A stretch of DNA of 64,000 nt from the NCBI GenBank assembly GCA_905221605.1, contig CAJNDS010002156.1, positions 283,001-347,000 on the forward strand, written 5' to 3'. Below the pieces are notes generated by a model. That model did not search any database, was not told the origin of the DNA, and saw only the letters and a program-made list of their open reading frames with translations. This stretch comes from Symbiodinium natans. Its lineage: Eukaryota > Sar > Dinophyceae > Suessiales > Symbiodiniaceae. Positions 17,108-30,326 of this stretch are shown here, in pieces. Position 1 is the first letter of the stretch. Each line of letters starts with the position of its first letter. The position numbers and the translations under genes are program-made.

Positions 17108-18329
17108 AGACTCGAAGACTCTGAGTGTAAAAATCTCGCATCATCGCACCTGAACCCGTTAGCCGCTGCCTTCATGATCTTAAACCGTTTGGCTTCCCAC
17201 ACGCCAGGCCCTTCAAGTATCCAGCCCTTGTCAGCAGGGACTAGCCTCTGTGTAGTGCTTCATGCAGAAGAGACAGATGTGGCCATTCCGCTCGAACAGC
17301 GCTTGCAGCGTCTCATTGGCCTGCCGTGAACCCTCACACATCCTCACACTGCACTTCAAGAGCCGAACACACGCAAGAACGCAAACTGATGAACTCTAAA
17401 CCGTAAACCCCTTAACCCTAAACCCTAAACCCCAAACCCTAAACCTTGGAGACCTTGAAAAAGCCCCCTGAGCCCAAATTGCACGAATCTGGTGGCCTTT
17501 TGCACCACGGCCGCCGAGGGTGGCTCTCGCCTCGGGTCACCGGTGGGTGGGTGCTTCCTACAACGCAAAACCAGACTGCATCACTGACTCGCGGCTGGGA
17601 TAGTATTAAATGTTAATTTCTTATTCCGGATTGGGCTTAAAATCCACTTTAAAATGTAAAATGTTACCCAACTATGACAAAGCAATGCGTTAGCTCGGGT
17701 TTCGGGGTCAAGCTTTTAGGATGTTGCTTGGTCCTTTGGTCCCGCCCGCAAAGTTTGGTTCGAAGGAATGTGCCAAAACGGGTCAAGGAACCCCAAGAAG
17801 GCCAGCCATACTTTTGTGGGGGGGAGGGGGGGGCGAGGGGGGGGGGGGGGGTGCGGCGGGGGGCGGGGGCGGGCGCGGGTGGGCGGGGGGTGGGGGGCGG
17901 GCGGGGGGGGCTGCGGCGGTGCGGGGGGGCGGGGGGCGGGATACAACAGACGTCTGTTCTCAAACATTGTTGTTGAATTAAACCCATGGTCGGCCCGTGC
18001 GCCCTGAGCCCTGAACCTTGCTAAAACGCATGAAAATTCTACAATGCTACAAAGATACTGGTATGGCCCTCAACGGCAATCTCGCAGAGTCTTCCCTTCC
18101 CCCCCCCGTTGCTTAAAGGGTCCGCTTAAAAGACCTTCAGTCGCAGAGTGTCATGATACTTATTAACCAATCGTAACTGTACTTATGGCTGTACATATAA
18201 CCATATTAGGGCACTTGAGGGGCTGTCGCACAGAGGCCGGAACAGTTCAACCCCTGCCGCGGGTGCATCGATGAGCTCTGCAAGGACGTCCACTACGCCT
18301 GGGCTTTGAAGGGGCCTCAAGAACTAGTA
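17108..18329. other. Unassigned, with a G-rich tract
   Basis: Holds a CCCTAAA tract (17396-17446) and a very G-rich stretch (17817-17942). No confident exon was traced. Confidence 0.3.
17817..17942 (+). repeat. G-rich tract
   Basis: About 125 bp with many runs of G separated by single C, A or T; strongly G-quadruplex prone on plus. Confidence 0.85.
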
Positions 18330-18428
18330 GGGTTTCGGGGGATAGTATAACTACAGAGGGACCAAAAAGGATTCCAAAAACTACAAAGGGACCATAATGG
18401 AATACTCTTAGTCGTTATTCCGACCCCG
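18330..18428 (+). mobile_element. Family G element (G1)
   Basis: Shares ACTACAAAGGGACCATAATG and GGAATACTCTTAG...ATTCCGACCCC with 56808-56893. Confidence 0.6.
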
Positions 18429-18587
18429 ATATTGCAGAATCTTGCGGCGTAAGGCTTTGGAAAAAAAGCTGCTGGGGGTTTCGATGGCAGTCCCAGCTGC
18501 CTGCCGACGCCAAGCGCACAGGTGCTGCCCCGGGATCCAGGGCCTCCGCCTCTGGACTTGCGGACCATCGAATGTTCTAAATCAGGT

Positions 18588-18938
18588 TTAGGGTTTAGGG
18601 CTTAGGGCTTAGGGCTTAGGGTTTAGGGTTTAGGGTTTAGGGTTTAGGGTTTAGGGTGTGGGTTTAGGGTTTAGGGTTTAGGGTTTAGGGTTTAGGGTTT
18701 AGGGTTTAGGGTTTAGGGTTTAGGGTTTAGGGTTTAGGGTTTAGGTTTTATGGTTTAGGGTTTAGGGTTTAGGGTTTAGGGTTTAGGGTTTAGGGTTTAG
18801 GGTTTAGGGTTTAGGGTTTAGGGTTTAGGGTTTAGGGTTTAGGGGTAAGGGTTTAGGGTTTAGGGTTTAGGGTTTAGGGTTTAGGGTTTAGGGTTTAGGG
18901 TTTAGGGTTTAGGGTTTAGGGTTTAGGGTTTAGGGTTT
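18588..18938 (+). repeat. Longest TTTAGGG tract (351 bp)
   Basis: About 50 units with few variants. Followed at short intervals by tracts 19024-19103 and 19174-19220, all in the same orientation. Confidence 0.95.
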
Positions 18939-19023
18939 TTTTTAACAACCCTTCACTCCTTTTCGGGCGAGCTTACAGCTAGGGTAGGTTACGAAACCGG
19001 AAAGCAATGCCCCTCAGTACTCC

Positions 19024-19220
19024 GGGTTTAGGGTTTAGGGTTTAGGGTTTAGGGTTTAGGGTTTAGGGTTTAGGGTTTAGGGTTTAGGGTTTAGGGTTTA
19101 GGGGGCTTTCGGAGATGGCCCACAAGGGTTTCCGGAAGTTTGGGGCTGAGGAGTAGCCCTTCGCTGCCCTTTTTAGGGTTTAGGGTTTAGGGTTTAGGGT
19201 TTAGGGTTTAGGGTTTAGGG
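19024..19220 (+). repeat. Two TTTAGGG tracts 70 bp apart
   Basis: 19024-19103 and 19174-19220, same orientation. Other tracts in this stretch: 19709-19765 (CCCTAAA) and 20083-20121 (TTTAGGG). Confidence 0.9.
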
Positions 19221-20744
19221 TCCCAAGGTGTGCTGGAGCCCTGGATTGGGCCTGGAGTTCTTGGGGGAGGGTGCGGTAGCTCCAAAACACTGCACGTTTC
19301 TGCAAAGCGCAATCGGTTCGTTGAAGCCTCTTCCGTAAAGCCCCCACAAGCTCTCCGGAAACCCCTAAACTCTACACCCTCAACCCTGCTTTGGTTGTCT
19401 AAGGCTTTTCTGCATACCCGGCCTTGGTCTGTGCCGCCCGAATGCAGGACCAGTGTGAACTTGGCTTTGAGGTTTTGAAGCTTCCATACGGGCTGGGGGG
19501 GGGAGGGGGGGTTCTAAGAGTTTTGGGGTACAGGGAGTATAAGGGGGGTATAAGGGGGGCCAGGGCAGCTCTTCATATAGAAGCTAAAGTTGGGGCGTTC
19601 CAGAGTTAAAATGTTTGGCTGAGACAATTGGTAGGCTTTTCCACAGCCGTGAAAGCGATCCTGTTCGGTGTGTAAAGTACGGGGCTTGCAAAAGCTTGGG
19701 AATTTTGCTAAACCCTAAACCCTAGACCCTAAACCCTAAACCCTAAACCCTAAACCCTAAACCCTGAAGCAATGCCGGCCGCAGGGCACTATGCCTGTGA
19801 TCGGCGTCTTAGTTTGAGACAACTTCACTACTAATTGCTTATTAAGGGTAATATAGGGATTATTATTCTTTTAATTCTTTTGGGGTTCTTAAGCAAATAG
19901 TGGTTCAGTAGATGGGCCAAACAAACTAACAGCCTCAAGCCCACAGCGGGTCCGTATGAGCAGTGAAGCCTCCATCTCCCTGCGCCCTATGGGGACGAAA
20001 GCAGACCCGAACCACAATGAACACACCTGGCTGGGCATCAGCTGGGTGCTTCACAGCACGTGCAAGCACACCTGCGAGGAAGGGGTTTAGGGTTTAGGGT
20101 TTAGGGTTTAGGGTTTAGGGTAGCAGAAGTAACTGCTTCAAGATTCCGTTGTCTGGAGCTCGGGGTGGGCACAGAGGAAGCCAGAAAAATCACATTCACA
20201 AAAGCGGAGAAGCAAATCAGAAAACCCGAAAAAGCCAGAACAGGAAGTTCAGCTAACGATGAGAAAACAAATACAGCGTGATGAAATCAGAAAGTGGCTA
20301 TCCCTCAGCCCGGCCAAAAACCTGCAAAGCTTATAACCCCTACGTACGAAACCCGAAAAAGCTAAGCCCGAGCCCTGAGACCCTGACAACAAACATATGT
20401 TTGTTGTGGTTTTATCATTACTGTTGCGCGTGCAGGGCGCTTGTTGCGGCGGGGTTCCTGTGGGGTGGGGGGGGTGTTTGCCGCGGCTGGTGGTTGCATT
20501 TTTGTGGCTTGGCGGGGTTCCTTGGGGACATCAAAAACTTCGGTGGTCACGTTTGGCGATATTTCCGATGCTACGAAAGGCCTTACTTTTTGGTAGGAGT
20601 TGAGCACCAGCCTCAAAGCAGGACCCTTGTTTCCTCTATTGTCGTACGCAGACGCGACTCGGATGAAAGCATGAACTCCAGGACACGCCGCAACTGCGCC
20701 AGCCGTCACGGTTTCAAGTGTGGTTGGAGCTTTCGGAAGGGTGC

Positions 20745-20947
20745 GGCTGCCATCCTAAGCCTTGCGCGAAGCCCCTCAGCTGCAAGACAGCGGAACTGGG
20801 ACCCTAAACCCTAAACCCTAAACCCTAAACCCTAAACCCTAAACCCTAAACCCAAAACTGGCTGCCATCCTAAACCTTGCGCGAAGACAGCGGAAGTGTG
20901 CAAGTTCCGAAAATTCCGCGCCTCCAGGCAGAAGGTGATGTAGGACC
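20745..20947 (+). repeat. Direct duplication flanking a CCCTAAA tract
   Basis: A 27-bp segment at 20745-20771 recurs at 20860-20886 with one mismatch. The flanking ACAGCGGAA also recurs, with about 18 bases missing in the second copy. The CCCTAAA tract 20800-20852 lies between them. It resembles an older, decayed target duplication of about 50 bp. Confidence 0.6.
20800..20852 (-). repeat. CCCTAAA tract
   Basis: Inside the duplication 20745-20947. Confidence 0.95.
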
Positions 20948-21006
20948 TGGGCTTGAACGGGGGTGTGGAGGTCAACAAGTGGGGGTCCGATGTGTCGGAA
21001 GTGGGA

Positions 21007-21120
21007 CCCTAAACCCTAAACCCTAAACCCTAAACCCTAAACCCTAAACCCTAAACCCTAACCCTAAACCCAAACCCTAAACCCTAAACCCTAAACCCTA
21101 AACCCTAAACCCTAAACCCT
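21007..21120 (-). repeat. CCCTAAA tract
   Basis: Left of the exon 21162-21251. Confidence 0.95.
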
Positions 21121-21161
21121 GTGACCCTGTGACCCAAGGGTCACCCTAAGGATCTTGCCAG

Positions 21162-21623
21162 CCGTCAACTGGCAGCTTCTCCTCTGCAAGGTGCTGAAAG
21201 GCCACCTGACGTCGAGTTGGGACGGCCTGCTACAACACCAAACATTCGCAAGTTAGGGTTTAGGGTTTAGGGTTTACGGTTTAGGGTTTAGGGTTTGGGG
21301 TTTGGGGTTTGGGGTTTGGGGTTTAGGGCTTAGGGTTACAGAGTTGTCATCGCTACTGCAAGCTGTCGCGCTGGCTGAAATGCTTCTAGGCGAAGGATGC
21401 ATACAGTTTCAGGCACGCGGGCCTTGTTGAAGCCACTCGATGCACCAAATCCACAAACCCTAAACCCTCAACCCGAAACCCTAAACCCTAAACCCTAACC
21501 CTAAACCCTAAACCGAAATCCCAAGTTCCACCGCTGTACGACCCCCAACTTGGCCTCCACCTCGGGAACGGAGTCTGCGCCGCTCTCGGACCGCTCGTAG
21601 CCGCGAAGCAGCAACTGCCATCC
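21162..21623 (+). CDS. Three-exon chain, unknown protein (gene X5)
   Basis: Exon 21162-21251 reads NWQLLLCKVLKGHLTSSWDG and ends before GTTAGGGTTTAGGG. Intron 21252-21341 (90 bp) is almost all telomere-type repeat and ends TTACAG. Exon 21342-21416 reads LSSLLQAVALAEMLLGEGCI and probably uses a GC donor. Exon 21526-21623 reads LYDPQLGLHLGNGVCAALGP and ends at GTGACA. Phases agree at both junctions. The exons are hydrophobic and helical in character. The following intron contains a family B element interrupted by a TTTAGGG tract. No family recognised. Confidence 0.55.
21252..21340 (+). repeat. TTTAGGG tract forming a whole intron
   Basis: With TTACAG it makes the 90-bp intron 21252-21341. Confidence 0.95.
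21457..21514 (-). repeat. CCCTAAA tract
   Basis: Before the exon at 21526. Confidence 0.9.
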
Positions 21624-21628
21624 GTGAC

Positions 21629-21798
21629 ATTGTTCGCCCTTGTACTAATAGGGTTTAGGGTTTAGGGTTTAGGGCTTAGGGTTTGGGGTTTAGGGTTTGG
21701 GGTTTAGGGCTTAGGGTTTAGGGTTTAGGGCTTAGGGTTTAGGGACAGCTCCTTAATAGGGATTATAGTAGGGAGCTACGATAATCGCCATTAAGGAA
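21629..21798 (+). mobile_element. Family B element (B5) split by a TTTAGGG tract
   Basis: Left piece TGTTCGCCCTTGTACTAATA (21631-21650), then the tract 21651-21745, then CAGCTCCTTAATAGGGATTA and on. The two pieces are contiguous parts of the family B consensus; the right terminus is missing. Confidence 0.65.
21651..21745 (+). repeat. TTTAGGG tract inside family B element B5
   Basis: Contains GGGGTTT and GGGCTTA variants. Confidence 0.9.
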
Positions 21799-22896
21799 TG
21801 AGCAGATGCATCAAGTGAATGTGAGATGAACCGAGCAGAAAAGAGAAAGCGGCATCGACAGAGCCCAGAACCCTGCACGAAGCAATTACAAGATGTATCA
21901 ATGCAGCGCCACTAGCGCTGCACTGGGTTTCGGATACACCACAGGATTGTAGCCCTCTGCCTCTGAGGCCGTTGTCTGTTAGCACTTCTGTTGACACACA
22001 GAAAGCCTATGAGACATCGTGTTCAAGATGGTAGCGTGGGCTGCAAGATGTTCCGAAAAGAGTTTGGCTGCAAAAGTCCCCCGGAGCCCTGCCTGCAGGC
22101 ACGCAACCATGACCGGAATGACATTGTTTTCGGCATAGTTGACAGCCATTTGCAGCCTGCTTCTGACTTCTTACACCAGGTGACAGGATCCCTCGAAAGA
22201 GGCACACACACAGCTTGGGCTATGGCGGGCTATACATCGCAGCAGCTCACTGTAAAATACGCAGGATCAATGATCATAGACTGATAGCACGAAGCTCTGG
22301 ATCTCGCGGAGGTGCTTGGGGGCCAACTAAAACCTAAAAGCACGACTGAGCCCTGGGTCCCAGACACCTCTAAGGATCCTTGATTGAGGATTGAGGTTTG
22401 ATGCCACAACGAACGCGAAAAGCAGGGACCTGCTGCAACCGGGCAAACGAACGAGTGTGCGCTCGCGATAAATTCGAGCAACTACCCACCTCAGCTGCGC
22501 ATTCTGATGTACGGTCGCCAATGCCTGGCTGGAAGGTGAAGGAGGATCCTAAACCCGAAGCCCATGCAAAGTCCTCGAGCAATGGTCCAAAACCATCACC
22601 ACAACCTCTCACTTTGCAAAGCAAGGCGCGATCCGAGTAAGTGCCTCGGACTCCTGGTATTCCTCCAGGGAAGCACAACAAGGATATGCCAGCACAGGGT
22701 TGCAGGACATGCAGCTCAACAGTCGGGGTCAAGCGCTCGGGCCGGTCAGTCTGTGTTGTCCGTTCCTACGTTGTCCTGGAGGAGGGCTGAAAACGCAAAA
22801 AACACTGCAGCTCCAGCGCCGGCACATCTGGCGAAGGTTGCGTAAGCTACGGTGAAAAGCCCCTGCACGTGGAATGCCAGGTGCGGGCAGCAGGAG
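21799..22896. other. Unassigned, tract-free
   Basis: Several short open frames, including one that contains EMNRAEKRKRHRQSPEPCTK at about 21810-21900 on plus, which may be the next exon of the previous gene. No splice partner was fixed. Confidence 0.3.
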
Positions 22897-24570
<1,674 letters not shown>

Positions 24571-24708
24571 GGGGGTTTACGATATTCGGGGTACCTAGGG
24601 GGATATTCGGGGTAGATGTACCTTCTTGGGGTCCTCATACTAAGGGGATCCTACTATTTGGGGATCATTGGGGATCTAGTTTAGGGTCCCCTATTCTGGT
24701 AAGCCCCC
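24571..24708 (+). mobile_element. Family A element (A6)
   Basis: GGGGGGTTTACGATATTCGG left terminus, core AAGGGGATCCTACTATTTGG, right terminus TATTCTGGTAAGCCCCCC. The best view of the family's terminal inverted repeat. Confidence 0.75.
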
Positions 24709-25512
24709 CAGCTCTTTTTAGCGTTGGAAAGCTGAGGGATTTGGGCCGTTTCGAGTCCCCAAGCGAAGAATTCTATAGAATCTTCGTGAGGGTCAGGGGG
24801 CCTGGTGTTTCGGCGTTGTGGGCGTTGGTTCGGCCCTTCCTTGGGGGAGGTAGTCTTCATATCAATGTAGTCCTTGAGCCAAACCTCTCGGACTTGAGCA
24901 GTACTCTCCACCACTCGTCTCAAATCCCACCTTGCCGACGACGTCGAACTCACTCTCCAAGCGACGGAAGGTTCCGCGCCTGCCAAGATCTAGGTATCAG
25001 GTCAACTATTCTCAAGAGCACGTATGAGTTGTGCTGCTCAGGCAGGCGTTGCAGCAGGTAGGGAGTGCGTGAGCCAAGTGAAACGCCCGTAAAAGCCAGC
25101 GTTTTGAGTTGAAGACGGCACGGTCTTTGGACTGATTCTTGCTGCAATGCACTGATTTTTTGCGCACTCGTGCTGCAATTTGAGCCTAGTAACAAGCGCT
25201 TCTTTGTATCAAGGCGATTTACTGCCAAGTTCTTGAAAGCTGCACCATCACTTTCAATGACATACACCACTCTCCACGGTTCATAACTGTTTCGGCCGGA
25301 AGAAACTTTAGTGCTTTCGTACCGTCGACAGTCGATTCCCCAACCTGGTCAGAAACATCACCCAACCATAAAGTCATGAAGTCTGCTTCAACTCCGGGAT
25401 CAGCTTTCGACTATGAGCCCCAAATGGGGCTATCACTGCAGGAACCTCTGCTGCTCCAGGCTTTGCAGCTCATCCAGCACCTTGCCGCAGCCGCGGCAGC
25501 CGAGCCGCTCTA

Positions 25513-25547
25513 TAGGGTTTAGGGTTTAGGGTTTAGGTTTAGGGTTA
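25513..25547 (+). repeat. Short TTTAGGG tract
   Basis: Next to the CA array. Confidence 0.85.
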
Positions 25548-25575
25548 CATACACACATACACACACATACACACA

Positions 25576-25624
<49 letters not shown>

Positions 25625-25712
25625 ACACACACACACACACCCACGCACGCACGCACGCACGCACGCACACACGCACGCACGCACGCACGCGCGCGCGCGC
25701 GCGCGCGCGCTC
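25547..25712 (+). repeat. CA, then CACG, then CG alternating purine-pyrimidine array
   Basis: About 165 bp of strict purine/pyrimidine alternation grading from CA to CG. Immediately to the left is a short TTTAGGG tract (25513-25547). Such sequence is prone to form Z-DNA; that is known chemistry, not seen here. Confidence 0.9.
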
Positions 25713-26615
25713 GCATGTACTAGGGCATGTGCTTCAGGCTTGCTTCGAAACATGGACTATGCTCTGCAGCCGAAGGCTATCTAGCTCCTTACCAGCCTCT
25801 AGCTCATGGTGGCTGCTAGCCTCTCATACATACTTCGGGTTTGGAGCTTGGGCTACTTGGGTTGCCTAGGGCCGGTTTCGGGCCTCCCGGGTATGTCTTG
25901 TGAGGGGTTGAGGGCAATCCTGAAGATGGCAGAGTCGCCATCTCTCAGTCCTTTTCGGTCCTTTTCTCTGTGGCTTCAAGTTGTCAAGGCGTGTCAGGGA
26001 TTCAGGATCCCAAGGATTCGGTGGCGTCAGGCAGCCGACTGCCAACGGGAACGTGAGAACGTGACTTGCAGACCCGAGCCCGCGACCGAGGGGAGGGGGG
26101 GGGGGGGGGGTTTCCCAAGCTTGAAGTCATGCGGGGTCAACAAGTTTGTCATGGTGTGTAGAGTCTGGGGCAGAAAGCTCAAGCAGCATCCGACCCCTTT
26201 CGCGCTGAGAACTGGAACGAAATGCAGGCTCAGACCGCAAGCGACAGTTTTCAAGCAGATGCTCAACATCTGCATTTCTCATGAAGAGTTCACATCCGAT
26301 TAAAACATCACTTCCACTGCTCAAACATTTTTGAAGTTTGGCAGGAATGAGAGACCGCCAGCATCAAAACCAATAGAAGAAACTCTCAACCGGCTTTACC
26401 TAGCCGCCATACCCTGAAAGAACACATGCTGCAATCCCCACTTGCTGGGCCCTCTCTTCACAAATTTCACAATCAAACTCTCACAATTCAAAAGGAAGCG
26501 AACCTGCACGAAGCCTTCAAAGTTCAGTACTGAACTGAAGCGCGCTGCACCCCAAGGTACAACCAAATCAAGCCTGAGTTGGGGTGTCGAACATTAGGAA
26601 CGCCATTGCTGAAAA

Positions 26616-28562
26616 TCAAAATGCCGAAAGGGTCGCAAAATGGTTAAACCAAAAATGAAAACGAACAAGTTGCCAAAGATCAATCCAGAAACCCAAGCTC
26701 AGTGATAGACCCGTGCCCTTGCTCACCTCATCCTCCCTGGTCGGGGCAGCGACGCGAGCGGTCGACTTGCCGGTGACAACCAGAGTGCCTGTGAAGCCTG
26801 TGCTGGCGACGGCGGTGCTGATGGCTTCGGTCGTTTTCTGCAAGGACACCGTCTCAATTGCCACTTGCTTCTCGATGGCAGCTTCAACGCTTTCCATGAC
26901 CACAGTGAAGATGGCCGTCAGCGTGGACGAAAGCTTCCTTGTCGAGCTCAGACGTCGATTCACAATGAAGTCCAGCGTCACGTCATCCGCATCCACGGCC
27001 ATCACATCCGCGAACCCGTCAATCATGGCATCGGTCACGGTGCTGTTGTTGATGATCGACGGATCATCCACGGCCATGTCCATGGAGACTTCGAGGCTGC
27101 TGTAGACGGCTCCGCCCACGGGTGTTGTTGGGAACCAAACTATCGGGTCCTGAACGCTCGTGGTCGGGGTTGTGGGTATGAATGTCGTGGTGGACAGCGT
27201 GGACGTGGCCGACGTGGACGTGGCCGACGTCCACGTGGCCGACGTGGAAGTGGCCGACGTGGATGTGACCGACGTGGCTGTGGCCGTGGTCGAGGACGTG
27301 GATTTGGTTGTGGATGTGCGCGTGGATGTGTTCGTGGTGGTTGTGGCTGTGGTGGCCGTGGCCGTGTTTGTGGTGGTTGTGGCTGTGGTGGCCGTGGCCG
27401 TGGCCGTGGCCGTGGTGGTCGTGGTGACCGTGGCCGTGGTGGCCGTGGCCGTGGTGGCCGTGGCCGTGGTGGCCGCGGTGGTGCTGGTGGTCGTGACCAT
27501 GGTGGTGGTGGGAGCCCGATATAACGTCAGGCCAGAATTGTCTGCTGCCAAAATCAGCGAGCCATCCCCTGAAATCTGCACATCCGACATAGTTCCGCGG
27601 GCCCAGATGGAACTCCAGGTGACACCATTGTCGTCGCTGTAAAGCATGGCGTACGGGTTGCCGGATCCTGGAGAAGCAACCATCTTCTGGCCATCATCCG
27701 AAATGCTCACTTGCTGGCATGCTCCACCACTGTTGGTCCAGGTTGTGCCATTGTCCACGCTGATGTAAATGTTTGAGTCCTTTCTGCACGCCACCATGGT
27801 CGAACCGTCCGCCGAGACGGCGACTGAACTCCAGTATTGTGAATGCGGTATGCCTCGGGAGTCCCAGTTGGAACCTCCGTCTACACTGACCTTGAGAGGT
27901 CCCCCCTGCGCCCCGTCTGCCGCGACGATCTTCATGCCAGTAGCAGAGAGGCTCACCGAGGTCCAAGAAGTGGAAGTGCCGGGCAAGGTGGCTCCATACC
28001 AGCTTGCACCATAACTCCCTGTCATCGTAAGGTATTGGGGTGTGCTGGAACCAGAGCCTGGGACTGCCGCGGCGATCCCAATCGCTCCGATTTTCGAGAT
28101 GGCCAAATCCTTGAGCACAATGTTGGCAGTGCCCGCAGAATCAGACCAGGTGGCTCCGCCATCAGTGGAATGTTGCAGGTTGCAAGCATAAAGCTCACCA
28201 CAGCCTTTCACCATGTAAGATCCATCTCCTGAAACCGACACTTTCTTCCACCAAGCGTAGTCTCCTCCCTCTTCCCAGCTCGCACCGCCATCTGAACTTG
28301 TCCAAGAACGTCCAGTTCCACCACCTCAAGGGACTATAAGTTATATTGATAATATATATATATATATGGGGGAATAAGATTAAGGGTCCCTTCTAGGGGT
28401 CCCTCCTTTTCTCCCCTAACCACCGACGACCGCTGCCAAGATCATCCCATCTGTCGAGCTGCCCACGCCCGTAACGGGTTTACCATTCAGGTCCGTCACT
28501 GCAACTCGTGTCCATTCACTGTTAACTCCCGAGACCGCCAGCAAAGCAAAGAGAGCGAACAT
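26616..28562 (-). CDS. Secreted Asp-box (BNR) protein with Thr-rich linker
   Basis: Exon 1 (28562 to 28424) begins MFALFALLAVSGVNS, a likely signal peptide. A 14-codon upstream Met (28604) is in frame, but the hydrophobic start fits secretion better. Intron 28423 to 28325 is 99 bp, with GGTGG at both borders; phase 1 agrees. Exon 2 (28324 to 26616) is open to a stop, about 615 residues in all. Asp-box motifs (S-x-D-x-G-x-x-W) recur: SSDGGASW, STDGGATW, SVDGGSNW, SVDNGTTW, SDDNGVTW, as in sortilin/sialidase-type beta-propellers. A mucin-like Thr/Ala/Ser linker follows (about residues 318-440), then a folded domain (about 450-575) of a type I associate with dinoflagellate surface proteins. GAG|GTGAGC near codon 575 could be a donor, so the true C-terminus may differ. 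Probably exported, perhaps wall- or sugar-binding; ligand unknown. Confidence 0.75.
28325..28423 (-). other. Intron with direct-repeat borders in the Asp-box gene
   Basis: On minus it starts GTGGTTAGGGGAG and ends CCCTTGAG, with GGTGG repeated at each border. Its removal joins VVG to GTGRSW in frame. It is AT-rich in the middle with a TA array. Short direct repeats at the borders are typical of introner insertion. Confidence 0.6.
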
Positions 28563-28747
28563 GGCTGGAGACGGGAGGTCACAAGATTCCTGAACTTGAG
28601 TCAAGCTTTCCGGTTGTCATATTCTGGACTTTTGACAAAGGCAGGGGGAATACTCTAACCAGGCACCGGAAGCGTCGGGAAGGAGATGCTAATGAACTAG
28701 GAGAGCTGTCATGCGGAGTACTCTGCCTGTCACTGTAGCTTTCGATT

Positions 28748-28816
28748 TCTTGTATATATATATATATAATCATAATATTAATAAGAAGAAGAAGAAGAAT
28801 GAGAATAATAACAACA

Positions 28817-28848
<32 letters not shown>

Positions 28849-29162
28849 ATATTATATTATACCATCTTATATTATATTATTTTATTTTATTTATTTTATG
28901 TTATGTTTTACTATATTATTTTATACTATACATTATATTGTATTATGTTATGGTATATTTTTATTATACTGTATTATATATGATACTATATGTAAAACTA
29001 TATATAGACATATAAATATACAAACATATAAACATGTAAACATATAAACATATATACATATATAGATATATACATATATACATGTATACACATATACATA
29101 CATACATACATACATACATACATACATACATACATGCATGCATGCATGCATGCATGCATGCA

Positions 29163-29196
<34 letters not shown>

Positions 29197-29318
29197 CATA
29201 TATACATATATACATATATACATATATACATATAGACATATAGACATATAGACATATAGACATATATACATATATAGATATATACATATATAGATATATA
29301 CATATTATATATATATAT
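28748..29318 (+). repeat. Compound microsatellite field
   Basis: TA repeat, then GAA, then GAT, then TATTA-like, then a long ATAC/ATGC/ATAT array. All long reading frames here (Tyr/Ile/Met/Cys/Val-rich) are repeat artefacts. Lies just upstream of the Asp-box gene on its strand. Confidence 0.9.
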
Positions 29319-30326
29319 GGTGTCTACGTATCGTTCTGAGGTCCAAGAGTGCCCGCACAAAAATGGGCCGATGGCTTGAAGAAAACTTGCTCTATCTCCG
29401 CGGCTACTCGCTTGCGGACGCCAAACATCGAGTTTGCTTTAATGTTGTACCTGCTTTGGTGTGCGGACCCCCCCCCCCCCCCCCAGCTGGTTCTTGCCCT
29501 CTTTGCACAGTCCACGGGCTTCATATGACTTTAACAAGGAGGCGTTTATACACACTTAAACGGGACAGGGATGCCCGGCAATTGGTCTCCAAGGCCACGC
29601 CACACAAAAATATTGTTGCATCACCCCGAAGATTTGACTTCCTGGAGGATCAGCATCCCGCCAAAGAGTCACACGGTCCTGAATAGCCCGGCAAGCCCCC
29701 ACTAAAGCGCGTCCCAACTGCGCCAATTCTCAGAAGCCTCCGAATTTAGATCCTGATCCAGTGTCCAAGCCTCGAGACAAACGAAGGTGTCCCCGACGAA
29801 GGAATCTCCGAGGGCGAAGGAGCAAAGCTCCAAGTTGCCGCTGAACCTCACTTCAATGGGCTGAACTTCTTTGGGGCTTTACGAAAATAGGGGGCCGCTA
29901 AGAAATGAATCCCAAGTAGTAGGATTCCCCTATCATAAGGACCCCCATAAGGTACTGTACCCCTAATATCGCAATTAAGCCCCCTATTGAAGCCGGAATG
30001 TTCCCATCGGGCGTGGTTGCGGGCTTAGGACCGGCGTCTGCCGCGAAGACAGCTAGAGAGCATAGCAAGAGGAGGGCATGCAAGGGTCCGAACTTACATG
30101 GATGCTCGCTTCTCTGCCCGGTGGCCTGGCGGCCACACTGAAGAGTGTTGCGCTGAACCAGAAGCAAAAAGCTAAGCAGGCTCAAGTCGCTTAGGTGTTT
30201 AGGGCTGAGTGTGATTTAGATGTTTAGACATGTTGAGGACTTGGCCCATCGGATCTCAGGATATAGGACTGCATCGCCTTCTTCTCGCCGCTCCAAAGCA
30301 CAGGTCGAGCTGTGACTGAGACGCAG
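29319..30326. other. No firm gene; contains a family A element
   Basis: Besides the family A element (29878-29990) and a 17-C run at 29468-29484, no exon was traced. Confidence 0.3.
29878..29990 (-). mobile_element. Family A element (A7)
   Basis: TTTACGAAAATAGGGGGCC at the left and core AAGTAGTAGGATTCCCCTAT, in inverted orientation. Confidence 0.7.

Noticed and set aside
26713-27642. Plus-strand Arg/Gly-rich and Val/Asp-rich proteins
   Set aside because: They are the antisense of the Thr-rich linker of the Asp-box gene.
28948-29360. Tyr/Met/Cys/Ile-rich proteins
   Set aside because: Frames of the ATAC microsatellite.
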